The translations under genes were made by a program, and so were the position numbers. The notes beneath the pieces were generated by a model. It made no database searches and had not been told where the DNA came from. It saw only the letters and a program-made list of their open reading frames with translations. Shown here in pieces: positions 51,496 through 60,412 of a stretch of 64,000 bases of DNA; position 1 is the stretch's first letter; the number at the start of each line of letters is the position of its first letter. Origin of the DNA: Chitinophaga sp. YR627 (lineage in GTDB: Bacteria; Bacteroidota; Bacteroidia; Chitinophagales; Chitinophagaceae). The stretch spans positions 372,001 to 436,000 of the forward strand of contig NZ_FOUX01000005.1 of NCBI RefSeq assembly GCF_900114995.1. The letters run 5' to 3'.

Positions 51496-52611
51496 ATGAA
51501 ACAATTGTTAATCATAATGAGCTTAGTATACTGTGCAGGTTGTCAGTCCGCCGGAACCGGTACCGATAGCGACAGTACAGCTAACACTCATTTAGTAGAC
51601 ACAATAAAGCCAGTAGAAAAATTATACGACATGAATGTGGCGGCAATAAAAAAACACATGGAGCTGCAAAAGCACCTGGAAGATGAGAACAACCGGACCA
51701 GCTACACAGATGCGGATGTAGACATTGCTATTCCCCTCCTGGCGGAAGCCCTGAAAGAAAAGAAATTTGTACAGCCCTCCAATGAAGCGTTTCAGCAGAA
51801 GATCCGTAGTCTTTTTGGCGACCAGGCTTTACAACCGAACTACTGCGGCGTGAAACAGCATGATAAATTCTATACCGTACTGGCAAAGGAACATGGAGAT
51901 GAATTTGATTATACGGAAGACAACATCATGGTCTCCAAAGAAAACAATTTCCTTTTCTCGATGCCATTCCTGGGCGACTTTGTCACTTTCACCGACAGCA
52001 CCCATTACAAGATCAACCTCTCCCCTGTACAGGTGGCAAGGAACCGTTATCTGCTGAATGACAGTAAAGCCGATCTGGCCTATCTCCTGGCAGAGGATAC
52101 ACTTTTCATCAAAAGCCTGGTACTGCGCTTCGGATATACCGCCGATCAGAAACTGAATGATGTTGCGATGAATGATATCGGAAGATCAAATGATGAAGAG
52201 ATTGCGAAGGTCTGTGAATATATTTTCGTAAAAGACTGTAAAGGACAATTGCAGATCCGGGAAGGTCTCCTGCAATGGATCACCGATCATTCAGATGCCA
52301 ATGAAAACAGGATGGCACTGGCTATTTATGACTATGCCACCTCTTTATATACCAATGACGCTGCCCGTAGTCTGAAAAACAATCCTAATACCTACTGGGA
52401 TAAGGAACAGAAACGGAAGATAGCAGCTTATATTATCAATACCTGGATGCCGTTAAATGAAAAATATGCAGCGGCGAATCCGGGTAAATGGTCAGTAGCG
52501 AATCTGATAGATAATTTGAAAGTGTATGACCAGGGACTGGAAGAGTATATTGCTAAGAATAATTATTTCTCGAAGGATTATCTGAAGAAGGAAATTGGTG
52601 CGAGATTGTAA
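51496..52611 (+). CDS. Lipoprotein, candidate immunity protein for the PAAR-type effector
   Basis: This 371-residue lipoprotein (LLIIMSLVYCAGCQSAG, lipid Cys about residue 16) has a Ser/Thr/Asp-rich linker, then a helix-rich globular region (VDIAIPLLAEALKEKKF, EGLLQWITDHSDANENR, ending KKEIGARL). It lies 24 nt after the hydrolase-effector gene and is the last gene of the cluster before a strong terminator. Its size and periplasmic anchoring suit neutralisation of a peptidoglycan-targeting effector. No known immunity family recognised. Confidence 0.65.
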   Translation: MKQLLIIMSLVYCAGCQSAGTGTDSDSTANTHLVDTIKPVEKLYDMNVAAIKKHMELQKHLEDENNRTSYTDADVDIAIPLLAEALKEKKFVQPSNEAFQQKIRSLFGDQALQPNYCGVKQHDKFYTVLAKEHGDEFDYTEDNIMVSKENNFLFSMPFLGDFVTFTDSTHYKINLSPVQVARNRYLLNDSKADLAYLLAEDTLFIKSLVLRFGYTADQKLNDVAMNDIGRSNDEEIAKVCEYIFVKDCKGQLQIREGLLQWITDHSDANENRMALAIYDYATSLYTNDAARSLKNNPNTYWDKEQKRKIAAYIINTWMPLNEKYAAANPGKWSVANLIDNLKVYDQGLEEYIAKNNYFSKDYLKKEIGARL

Positions 52612-52642
52612 ATTCGCCTGTTCAAACAATCTGAAATAAATG

Positions 52643-52691
52643 AATTACGCCTTACTGACTTTGTCCAGGTCAATAAGGCGTAATTTTTTAT
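52643..52691 (+). terminator. Terminator of the VgrG-effector operon
   Basis: A 12-bp stem AATTACGCCTTA / TAAGGCGTAATT enclosing an inner TGAC/GGTCA pair, followed by TTTTTATATTTT. Confidence 0.9.
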
Positions 52692-52794
52692 ATTTTATTA
52701 CCTACTCTATTGGTTTCCTACCTGGTAATTCTGTCCAGCAATCAAGTGTCAAATAAACAATAATAATTCCCTATCTTACCCCCAAATTCCGGTT

Positions 52795-54360
52795 ATGAAA
52801 AAGTTACTGACTGCCACCCTGCTATGCATCAGCCTGTCCGCTGCTGCCCAGTTGAATGTCCATGTTCCCACAATCGATGAAGTAGGCGCCACCAGGCTCC
52901 CTGCTGACATAGCTCCTGTGCACGCACCTTTTTCAGTACCGGCTTTTAAAAAACCTGTATTCCCGAAATACACAGTTACCATCAAAGGACAGGGCAACTC
53001 ACAAACAAAAGAGATCCAGCAGGCCATTGATGCCGTCAGCAAAAAGGGTGGCGGAACAGTTATTATACCTGCGGGCAACTGGCATTCAGGTCGTATCATA
53101 TTGAAATCCAATGTCAATCTTCACCTGGAAGAAAACGCCGTACTGGAATTTGGTGGAGAAATAAGCGATTATCTACCGGTGGTCTTCACGCGTACAGAGG
53201 GGGTCGAAGTCATGTCTCTCGGCGCCTGCATCTATGCAAACGGACAACGCAATATCGCCGTAACCGGCAAAGGAAAACTGGTTGGTCCGCCGGCTAATTG
53301 CCCTGTCAGGAAACAGGTCATGCGCCAGGATGTAATAGAAAATGTGGTAGCGGCCAATAAACCTGTTGCCCAGCGCATATATGATGGTCATGACGGTGGT
53401 CCGGTGTACCTTCCCATGTTCGTTTCTGCGGTCAATTGCAAAAATGTATATTTAGAGGGCCTGCAGCTGGAAAACACACCCTTCTGGAATATTGTACCTA
53501 TCTATTGCGATAACGTCATTATACGGGGCATAACAGTCAATTCTGTCGGTATTCCCAGCGGCGATGGTATTGACATCGAGTCCAGCAAAAATGTACTGAT
53601 AGAATATTGTACACTCAACTGTGGTGATGACTGTTTTACATTAAAAGCCGGTCGCGGAGAAGATGGTTTACGTATCGGCCGACCAACAGAAAACGTCGTT
53701 ATCCGTCATTCACTGGCACGTCAGGGACACGGTGGCATCACTGTTGGCAGCGAGACAGCCGCCATGATCCGGAACCTCTATGTACATGATGTGGTCTTTG
53801 ACGATACAGAAGTAGGTCTCCGTTTCAAAACAAGACGCCCCCGCGGTGGTGGTGGTGAAAATCTGCATTATGAACGTATCCGTATGCGACTGCGACTCGA
53901 TGCATTCAGATGGGATATGCTCGGCGCAAGAATGTATGTAGGCGCACTGGCAGATCGCCTGCCGGCCTTACCTGTCAATAAACTGACGCCGGTATACCGG
54001 AATATTTACGCCAGAGACATTGTGGTAGACAGCGCCAGAGCACTGGTAAGAGTGGATGGTATTCCGGAATCGCCCATGACAGGCTTTCACCTGGAAAATG
54101 TAGAAGCACATTGTACAAGGTTCGTGCAGAGTATAGACGCCAATGGTATCAGCATCTCCAACGCAAACATATACACAACAGATTCCGCCTTAACACTTAC
54201 CGACAGCAGGAATATTACTTTTGAAAAAGTACACATTATCAACCCCGCCAATAAGGTTGTGGTGAATATCTCCGGAGAACTGACCGATAATATCCGTTTT
54301 AGTAATTCCGTACCGGAGAAACCGGAAGGATGGGAAACATCTACCTGGAAGAAAAACTAG
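52795..54360 (+). CDS. Glycoside hydrolase family 28 (polygalacturonase-like)
   Basis: This 521-residue exported enzyme has a signal peptide (LLTATLLCISLSAAAQ). Right-handed beta-helix repeats follow, starting TVTIKGQGNSQTKEIQQAID. Family catalytic segments are NTPFWNIVP, GDGIDIESSKNV (one catalytic-type Asp), CGDDCFTLKAGRG (the Asp pair), GHGGITVGSE (the conserved His region) and RFKT (substrate-binding Arg/Lys). It hydrolyses galacturonic-acid linkages in pectin or rhamnogalacturonan. The protein is slightly longer than simple polygalacturonases. No pectin-utilisation gene lies beside it. Confidence 0.92.
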   Translation: MKKLLTATLLCISLSAAAQLNVHVPTIDEVGATRLPADIAPVHAPFSVPAFKKPVFPKYTVTIKGQGNSQTKEIQQAIDAVSKKGGGTVIIPAGNWHSGRIILKSNVNLHLEENAVLEFGGEISDYLPVVFTRTEGVEVMSLGACIYANGQRNIAVTGKGKLVGPPANCPVRKQVMRQDVIENVVAANKPVAQRIYDGHDGGPVYLPMFVSAVNCKNVYLEGLQLENTPFWNIVPIYCDNVIIRGITVNSVGIPSGDGIDIESSKNVLIEYCTLNCGDDCFTLKAGRGEDGLRIGRPTENVVIRHSLARQGHGGITVGSETAAMIRNLYVHDVVFDDTEVGLRFKTRRPRGGGGENLHYERIRMRLRLDAFRWDMLGARMYVGALADRLPALPVNKLTPVYRNIYARDIVVDSARALVRVDGIPESPMTGFHLENVEAHCTRFVQSIDANGISISNANIYTTDSALTLTDSRNITFEKVHIINPANKVVVNISGELTDNIRFSNSVPEKPEGWETSTWKKN

Positions 54361-54481
54361 ACCATTCAGAGCCTGTTCTACATGGCAAGAACGCATCCCG
54401 GTATAGCAATAACAGGTATTTCAAAAGGAATTACCTAGTTTTGTAACTATATATACAACTATACCTAAATAATGTTTGTTC

Positions 54482-55075
54482 GTGAATAAGATCCCATTTG
54501 AACTGCACCTCACGGTGAATGATCTGTTAACCTCTGATGTTGAACACTTTGTCAATTGCTGCGTAGAGCAGGAAGCCAAACCGATGATAATTGAGCTTTA
54601 CAGAGGAACGTATATTCATCAACCGATGATGAACAAGATTGTAACCACATCGTCCCTTCAGGATGCATTGATGGATGCTACTATGCTGTCTGGTATACTA
54701 CAGACAAGCGGTTTCCCTGTAAAAAGACTAAAGGTGGAAGTCCCGGCAAATCGGTTTGACGCCGTACCTGATATCTCTGCAAACTTTACTCCTTACTTCG
54801 AATGGCATGGAAAAGTGAGGTATGACAATGTAAATGATTTGCTGGCATGTTGTGCCACTCACCAGGTACATTTATCGCTGAATGCCCTTAAGCAGGCGCA
54901 GCACACAAGGTTTATAACCCTGCGGGAATTTGGAGATATCAATATCTTCCGGCAACGGGTCAGTCAGCTCACAGGAGCACTCACTAAAGGAGGATGGGAT
55001 GTTATTAAACAGCAATCAGAGTATTGCGTATACGACAACAATATATTTTTAGACGGCGGCTGGTTAACTCAATAG
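54482..55075 (+). CDS. Conserved partner of AbiEii-like nucleotidyltransferase (unknown function)
   Basis: This protein of about 197 residues begins NKIPFELHLTVNDLLTSDV, then AKPMIIELYRGTYIHQPM, VKRLKVEVPAN, YFEWHGKVRYDNVNDLLACC, VHLSLNALKQAQHTRFITLR and ends WDVIKQQSEYCVYDNNIFLD. These segments look strongly conserved. I chose the GTG at 54482; a TTG at 54476 would extend it by two residues, and an ATG at 54472 is out of frame. It lies 18 nt before the nucleotidyltransferase gene in the same orientation. The sequence has no known domain to me, but the pairing suggests a common task. Confidence 0.6.
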   Translation: MNKIPFELHLTVNDLLTSDVEHFVNCCVEQEAKPMIIELYRGTYIHQPMMNKIVTTSSLQDALMDATMLSGILQTSGFPVKRLKVEVPANRFDAVPDISANFTPYFEWHGKVRYDNVNDLLACCATHQVHLSLNALKQAQHTRFITLREFGDINIFRQRVSQLTGALTKGGWDVIKQQSEYCVYDNNIFLDGGWLTQ

Positions 55076-55093
55076 TCCCTTAAACTAAAGCAC

Positions 55094-56020
55094 ATGGACA
55101 ATTTTATCCGAAATGAGATCATTGCGACCGAATCGGTCATTCGCCGCGCATCGCTTACCGGTCATCCTTTTATGCTAAAAGGAAGTTATGTAACACGTCA
55201 GTATTTTAAAGACCCCACTATGAGAATACCAAATGACCTCGACTGGGTATATCTTGAGCGGGTAGAAGATCAGGAAACGGCTAAAAATACTTTTGATGAC
55301 TGGGCGATAAAAGTAACCGAACCAGATATCAATTCACAGGATGGTGTCCGGTTCCGCAGTTTCAGAGAAGACGCCTTCTGGAGAAGAATAGATTACTTTA
55401 TGGCAGATGATTTCCCGACCGTAAATACCGACCTTGCCTACACGATCGATGGCGAAAGTGACCGGATATCTATAGATATCTCCTTCAACCTGGACATAGA
55501 AGATGAGCCGGTTTCCCTACTATACCAGCCGATGAGAGGACCGTCATTTATAGTTCCCAGTACTGTCCCCCTGTCGCTGCAGGTATCCTGGAAATTACAT
55601 CAGACGCTGGTAAGAGCACGTTTCAAGGACATTTTTGACCTGATCCATTTGCTGGCTAATCCAGCGTTTACAGAGACGGTATGTGAGAAAACCATCAATG
55701 CATTAATGAAGGAATCTGCAGTAAGCAATGTGCAACAGGAAAGAATACAATGCCTATTTTCCGGGCAATTGAAGAAACTTTATCCCACTGGTTCACTGGA
55801 AAAAAGCTGGAATAAGTGGAGATTTGAAAAGAGCCGCAACTCCTGGGAATGGTCCCACGATCCGGAAGTTTTCTCTGAAGGCTATTGCTGGCATATTACA
55901 GCAGAAGAAAACTTACCGGTATCTCATGATGAGTTTGAAGCACAGTTCTATACAGCTTTGCATCATGCAGGTCTAACGATGGAAACAATAGCAGATCATC
56001 CTTATATGAAGGGTGCGTGA
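55094..56020 (+). CDS. AbiEii/AbiGii-like nucleotidyltransferase
   Basis: This 308-residue protein has a nucleotidyltransferase core: FMLKGSYVTRQYF followed by IPNDLDWVYL. That is the G-S ... D-x-D pattern of AbiEii toxins, although the second Gly is Ser and the spacing is long. Another acidic strand (RISIDISFNLD) and the family-typical helix KDIFDLIHLL (AbiEii has 'KD.yDl..l') follow. The C-terminal third (residues ~225-308) is unrelated to AbiEii. AbiE-type proteins are toxins of type IV toxin-antitoxin systems, normally paired with a winged-helix antitoxin; here the partner is a different protein. Confidence 0.75.
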   Translation: MDNFIRNEIIATESVIRRASLTGHPFMLKGSYVTRQYFKDPTMRIPNDLDWVYLERVEDQETAKNTFDDWAIKVTEPDINSQDGVRFRSFREDAFWRRIDYFMADDFPTVNTDLAYTIDGESDRISIDISFNLDIEDEPVSLLYQPMRGPSFIVPSTVPLSLQVSWKLHQTLVRARFKDIFDLIHLLANPAFTETVCEKTINALMKESAVSNVQQERIQCLFSGQLKKLYPTGSLEKSWNKWRFEKSRNSWEWSHDPEVFSEGYCWHITAEENLPVSHDEFEAQFYTALHHAGLTMETIADHPYMKGA

Positions 56021-56086
56021 TGCGTCATCCGCTGAAACAGGTAACAGCTGCTTCGGTGGACTCCTTATTACTAATTTTCAGTACAT

Positions 56087-56824
56087 ATGAACAAGGTATT
56101 TTATCTGCTGCTATTGCTATGCCTGTCAGCCTGCCAGCATACCAATACACCGAAAATCACCACTATCCTTGCCGGTGATTCCGGTTATCTTGCCAAAAAG
56201 TACCTACTCCCCTACATATTGTCCGAAAAATTACTGGATACGAGCGGAACCTCTCAACGATGGAACGAGCTCCAGGATAGTACTATTATCGGGAAATACT
56301 ATAAAAACGAACGCAATTATATCATCTGTATAAACAACCTGAGCGACGCTGCAACTTCGGTCATACTCTGCGAGACCAATCATACAGGACATATCGGAGT
56401 TCATACATACTATGGTCAAAGCTTAGCTCAAAACAGTTGTACCGGTATAGGAATATCCGGCTTTGGAAAAATGCAGGATTATTATTTTATCAGATCCTGT
56501 GTATGGGGTTCGCTTTACGCAGGTAGTGAACTTACCTTCTTCAAAAATGTGTTACCGCAGGAAACACTTAACAGCATTCCTGAATCCTCCTGGCGAGGGC
56601 TGGTAAAGGGAGATACCAGCATTTATCGGGAACTACAGGCGACTATACACATTTCACACGATAGCATAAATGCTCATTATGCCATCATACAGGAGATTGA
56701 AAAAGTACCTGCCGGACCTCGCACAGCAAGAGAAACAATAGATAGCTTTGACGTAGTATATCTGATGAAAGACAAACAATGGATCGCTACTGATAGTGCA
56801 AAGATCACGTTATACCGGAACTAA
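56087..56824 (+). CDS. Lipoprotein, first of a tandem paralogous pair
   Basis: This 245-residue protein has the lipoprotein signal LLLLLCLSACQ, then a soluble part beginning ITTILAGDSGYLAKKYLLPY. It is clearly related to the next gene through GDSGYL-x-KK-x-x-LPY-x-LSEKL-x-DT, the middle cysteine/glycine region (GISGFGKMQDYYFIRSC versus GVFGFGKLGDYFFLRTC) and a C-terminal YLMKD segment. Function unknown. Confidence 0.75.
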   Translation: MNKVFYLLLLLCLSACQHTNTPKITTILAGDSGYLAKKYLLPYILSEKLLDTSGTSQRWNELQDSTIIGKYYKNERNYIICINNLSDAATSVILCETNHTGHIGVHTYYGQSLAQNSCTGIGISGFGKMQDYYFIRSCVWGSLYAGSELTFFKNVLPQETLNSIPESSWRGLVKGDTSIYRELQATIHISHDSINAHYAIIQEIEKVPAGPRTARETIDSFDVVYLMKDKQWIATDSAKITLYRN

Positions 56825-56883
56825 ATGTATTTTTACAGATAGACATCCTGCCCATTCCCTTACCGTAAAACTACTTCCGCTTC

Positions 56884-57630
56884 ATGACCAGACTGTTTCC
56901 GATAAGTTGTTTCATCTGCTGCCTGTTTACGCTGATTGCCTGTAAAAGCAATAAGACAAAAACACCTGAACACTCACCTGCAATCACCAGTATTTTCTCC
57001 GGAGATTCCGGTTATCTCACCAAAAAAACAATGCTTCCCTATCTCCTGTCAGAAAAGCTGATGGATACTACCGGACAGGCCAGTGAATGGAATGATATAC
57101 CTGAAAGTTCACCCATTGCGAAATATTATCTCAAAGGTCAGCATTACATAGTTTGTACAGAAAATGCCGACGCATCCATGCTGCTTTTTGAAACAAGCGA
57201 CAGGGGACATATTCAGACGCATGAACTTTATATTCATGGCAGTTATGGTAGCTGCTGGCACGGCGTCTTCGGTTTTGGAAAACTAGGCGATTACTTCTTC
57301 CTAAGAACCTGCAATGGAGGAACTGCACATAATGGCACCACACTATACCTGTTTAAAGAAATACGTCCACAGGAAAAAACACCTTACCTGTTTGAATGCT
57401 ACTGGCAGGGGTTAATGAGTGATAATATCAATTTCGAACAGCTCAATTCCCGTATAAATGTATCTCATGATAGTATTATGGTGCACTACAGGAAGATTGC
57501 AGGACACAGGAGTGACGATATGATTATATCAAAGGTAAAGACACTTGAGGATTTTGATATGCTCTTCCTGATGAAAGATAGCGTGCTGGTAACCACTGAT
57601 ACTACCCTGCTTAAAAAGATCTGGATCTAA
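56884..57630 (+). CDS. Lipoprotein, second of a tandem paralogous pair
   Basis: 248 residues, signal CFICCLFTLIACKS. It shares with the preceding protein the GDSGYLTKKTMLPYLLSEKL block, a conserved pair of cysteines (GSCWHGVFGFGKL and FLRTCNGG) and LMKDSVL at the C terminus. Sixty nt separate the two genes. The pair looks like a tandem duplication with subsequent divergence. No known domain seen. Confidence 0.75.
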   Translation: MTRLFPISCFICCLFTLIACKSNKTKTPEHSPAITSIFSGDSGYLTKKTMLPYLLSEKLMDTTGQASEWNDIPESSPIAKYYLKGQHYIVCTENADASMLLFETSDRGHIQTHELYIHGSYGSCWHGVFGFGKLGDYFFLRTCNGGTAHNGTTLYLFKEIRPQEKTPYLFECYWQGLMSDNINFEQLNSRINVSHDSIMVHYRKIAGHRSDDMIISKVKTLEDFDMLFLMKDSVLVTTDTTLLKKIWI

Positions 57631-57647
57631 ATCGGTCATCCGCTTCA

Positions 57648-58100
57648 TCATATCCTGTTCACAGGCGCATGCTGACTAAACATATTCACCAACTCAAACA
57701 AATGTTTCTCCTCAAACCCTTCCTGACTATTGATCACATACTTCTCCTGTCCGTTTTCAGAAATCCGGATCAGATAATTGATAAGCGGTATCTGCTGATT
57801 CCGGCCAGTCATGGCAATTTGCCGCTCCAGCAATAGCTTTGCCGAACGGGTTTCCACACTTATCCGGCGCTTCCGCAGATATTGGTAATACTCCACGGTG
57901 ATACGCTCATCCGTTAATCTGACAGACATGGTAAATGTATTGGACGTAGCGATAAAAACAATAATAGCAATGGGGATCAATTCATATAGCCACGCATAGC
58001 CTTTCATACAAAAAGCCACAATGCCGCCAAGTATAATAATGCCGCCCGCCATTAAAAAAGGATCATAAGAACGACGGCTTGACCGGATATACATATCCAT
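57648..58100 (-). CDS. Two-span membrane protein with PH-like soluble part
   Basis: This 150-residue protein has two spans (FLMAGGIIILGGIVAFCMKG and YELIPIAIIVFIATSN) followed by a beta-rich part (VRLTDERITVEYYQYLRKRR, LINYLIRISENGQEKYVINS) that ends in a helix (FEEKHLFELVNMFSQHAPV). The layout is the same as in the two proteins at 23059-23679 and 24825-25418, though I see no close sequence identity. It converges with the lipoprotein pair (17-nt gap). Confidence 0.6.
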   Translation of the reverse strand: MDMYIRSSRRSYDPFLMAGGIIILGGIVAFCMKGYAWLYELIPIAIIVFIATSNTFTMSVRLTDERITVEYYQYLRKRRISVETRSAKLLLERQIAMTGRNQQIPLINYLIRISENGQEKYVINSQEGFEEKHLFELVNMFSQHAPVNRI

Positions 58101-58213
58101 AGGGATGTTCTTTTACTAAAACCTCCAAATTAATGCATTTAAAAATACTTTAATAAAATACTCATAATTGAATCAATTTAAACCCCTATCTTAGCCTTAT
58201 CTTAAGATTTCCA

Positions 58214-58894
58214 ATGAATTACATCAGGTTTTCCTCTACCTATAATCACCAGCAGCTCTGCGCTGAACTGGAAAACATCCTCCAACAGGACTGGCCACTC
58301 CATTTTAATACCCGTGATTTTAACGGAGAATGGCGCAGCATATCCCTCCGCTCTGCCAGCGGAAATAGCCAGGATATACTGGCTCATCCGGATGCACAGT
58401 ACCAGGACACACCAGTGCTCGCGATGATGCCCTATGCCAAAGAGATCATCGATTCCTGGCAATGTGAAAAAGAAGCGGTACGACTGCTGTCTTTATCACC
58501 AGGCAGTGAGATCAAACCACATAAAGATCCCGGATGTGGTTACCAGGATGGCGTTTTCAGAATACATATTCCGATCATGACCAACCCGGAAGTATACTTT
58601 ATGCTGGAAGAGGAAAAACTGCGTTTGCAGCCCGGAGAATGCTGGTACATGGACTTCAGCTGTACACACGCGATCGTCAACAAAGGGTATACTGCCAGGG
58701 TACACCTCATCATAGATTGTATCCGGAACGAATGGAGCGATCAGTTATTTGCAGCGCATGGGTATGATATTGCTGCCACACGAAAATCCCCCCAGATGGA
58801 TCCGGCTACGCGTGCCGCTATGATAGCAGAACTGGAGAGAATGGATACCGATACCGCCAGAGCGCTCATTGCCCGTTTAAAAGCAGAACAATAA
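58214..58894 (+). CDS. Aspartyl/asparaginyl beta-hydroxylase-type dioxygenase
   Basis: This 226-residue protein has the Fe(II)/2-oxoglutarate hydroxylase signature: LSPGSEIKPHKDPGCGYQDG (H103 and D105 as metal ligands), FRIHIPIMTNPEVYFMLEEE, then LRLQPGECWYMDFSCTHAIV and TARVHLIIDC. The family hydroxylates Asp or Asn side chains of peptides or free amino acids. The C-terminal 55 residues are helical (DPATRAAMIAELERMDTDTA). Its stop codon overlaps the next start (TAATG). The substrate is unknown, but the operon implies a product that is also sulfated. Confidence 0.85.
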   Translation: MNYIRFSSTYNHQQLCAELENILQQDWPLHFNTRDFNGEWRSISLRSASGNSQDILAHPDAQYQDTPVLAMMPYAKEIIDSWQCEKEAVRLLSLSPGSEIKPHKDPGCGYQDGVFRIHIPIMTNPEVYFMLEEEKLRLQPGECWYMDFSCTHAIVNKGYTARVHLIIDCIRNEWSDQLFAAHGYDIAATRKSPQMDPATRAAMIAELERMDTDTARALIARLKAEQ

Positions 58895-59844
58895 TGCAGT
58901 ACCCCCCTATCAATAACTGGATTCCCTATAAACTCACGTATACAGAGAAGGAATGGATGGTAAAATGGCTGGACCTCGGCGATCAACGCATGGACCTGCC
59001 TTTCTTTGATGAAACCATTCAGCTGTGTAGAATAAAACAGCTGGAAAGATCACGGGTGCAAAGCATTTCTACCGCTGATTTCCTGATGGATGTCTGCAAA
59101 GACCTCCCCGGATTACAGCCTTCCGCTTTTGTATTTCATGTATCGCGCTGCGGGTCGACACTGGTATCGCAGGCCTTCACTACTTCTGAGGAAAATATAG
59201 TGGTGGCGGAAGCGCCTTTGCTCGATGAAATACTACGTAGTACCGAGCAACAGGCAGATCTCGACCCACAGAACCGGGAAGACTGGTTCAAAGCAGCTGT
59301 CAATCTGATGGGACAACACCGTAATGCCCGGGAGACCGATTACATTATCAAGTTGGATAGCTGGCATATTCATTTCTATGAACTACTGAGATCGTGGTAT
59401 CCGGAGACACCCTTTTTCTTCCTCTATCGCCAGCCTGACCAGGTAGTCGCTTCTCATGATAAACGCAGAGGTTTACAGGCAGTTCCCGGACTGATCAATC
59501 CTGCCCTGCTGAAAATAGATGATATCTCGCGTTTTGGCAGTGATTTCAACAGGTATACTTCCGCTGTGCTGTATGAGTACTATGTACAGCTACAGGCGAT
59601 CCATAAGTTGCATCATCCGCTTAACGGATTCTTTGACTATGCAGACGGCGTATTTGAAATGATGGAAGCGTTCAGCGCATTCTCCCGCATTCCTATCAAA
59701 GACGCTGCACTGTTAAGCGATCGGTTAAAATATCACAGTAAGTATAAAGGCGATGTATTCAAACCGGATGCTGCTGATGATGCAAAGTATTTTCACGAAG
59801 ATTGTCATGCTGCTTACGAACAGCTGAATGCACAGATAAAATAA
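58894..59844 (+). CDS. PAPS-dependent sulfotransferase
   Basis: This 316-residue protein has a 5'-phosphosulfate-binding loop, FVFHVSRCGSTLVSQAF (about residues 78-94), in the form used by sulfotransferase 3-like bacterial enzymes. The second PAPS region is YIIKLDSWHIHFYELLRSWY with FFFLYRQPDQVVASH (the 3'-phosphate-binding R..P..v.S). A predicted catalytic His or Glu nearby could not be assigned. It transfers sulfate to a hydroxyl or amine. The coupled hydroxylase gene upstream and APS kinase gene downstream (4-nt gap) suggest one pathway. Confidence 0.85.
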   Translation: MQYPPINNWIPYKLTYTEKEWMVKWLDLGDQRMDLPFFDETIQLCRIKQLERSRVQSISTADFLMDVCKDLPGLQPSAFVFHVSRCGSTLVSQAFTTSEENIVVAEAPLLDEILRSTEQQADLDPQNREDWFKAAVNLMGQHRNARETDYIIKLDSWHIHFYELLRSWYPETPFFFLYRQPDQVVASHDKRRGLQAVPGLINPALLKIDDISRFGSDFNRYTSAVLYEYYVQLQAIHKLHHPLNGFFDYADGVFEMMEAFSAFSRIPIKDAALLSDRLKYHSKYKGDVFKPDAADDAKYFHEDCHAAYEQLNAQIK

Positions 59845-59848
59845 CGGG

Positions 59849-60412
59849 ATGGGACAGATCATTCAGTTCACCGGCCTCTCAGGCGCCGGTAAAACTACAC
59901 TGTCAGCCGCTTTGCTGACATGGGGACAGGAAAATAACATTGCAATTAAACTGATCGACGGAGATGTATACAGACAAACACTCTGTAAAGATCTGGGGTT
60001 TAGTAAAGCTGACCGGCTGGAAAATATTGCCCGCCTGGGCGCTTATGCAGCGACGATAGCGGCGGACTATAACTTTGTCATCATTGCAGCGATCAATCCG
60101 TATGAAGAAGGAAGGAGGAAGCTAAAGGAATTGTATGATGCTGCACTGGTCTGGTTACGATGTGATATCAACACGCTGATCAGCAGAGATCCCAAAGGAT
60201 TGTATAAAAAGGCATTGCTACCGGATGATCATCCCGAAAAGATCCATAATCTCACCGGACTGAATGATACGTTTGACATACCTCTCAGTCCGGATCTGAT
60301 CATTGATACAGGCCATACAAACGCCCATGAAGCGCTTGCTGTGGCGGTTGATTTTCTTAATCAACAGTTACGCCGGCAGGGCCCTGCAACTGATAGCCCT
60401 TCCCCCATTTGA
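59849..60412 (+). CDS. cysC: Adenylyl-sulfate (APS) kinase
   Basis: This 187-residue kinase has the P-loop GLSGAGKTT (residues 9-17), the second motif LIDGDVYRQTLCKDLGFSKA, where the R-x3-CKDLGFS segment is characteristic of APS kinases, then RLGAYAATIAADYNFVIIAA and CDINTLISRDPKGLYKKAL. It makes PAPS, the sulfate donor, here presumably for the adjacent sulfotransferase rather than for assimilatory sulfate reduction, since no other cys gene is present. Its 3' end overlaps by 56 nt the convergent gene on the other strand. Confidence 0.92.
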   Translation: MGQIIQFTGLSGAGKTTLSAALLTWGQENNIAIKLIDGDVYRQTLCKDLGFSKADRLENIARLGAYAATIAADYNFVIIAAINPYEEGRRKLKELYDAALVWLRCDINTLISRDPKGLYKKALLPDDHPEKIHNLTGLNDTFDIPLSPDLIIDTGHTNAHEALAVAVDFLNQQLRRQGPATDSPSPI

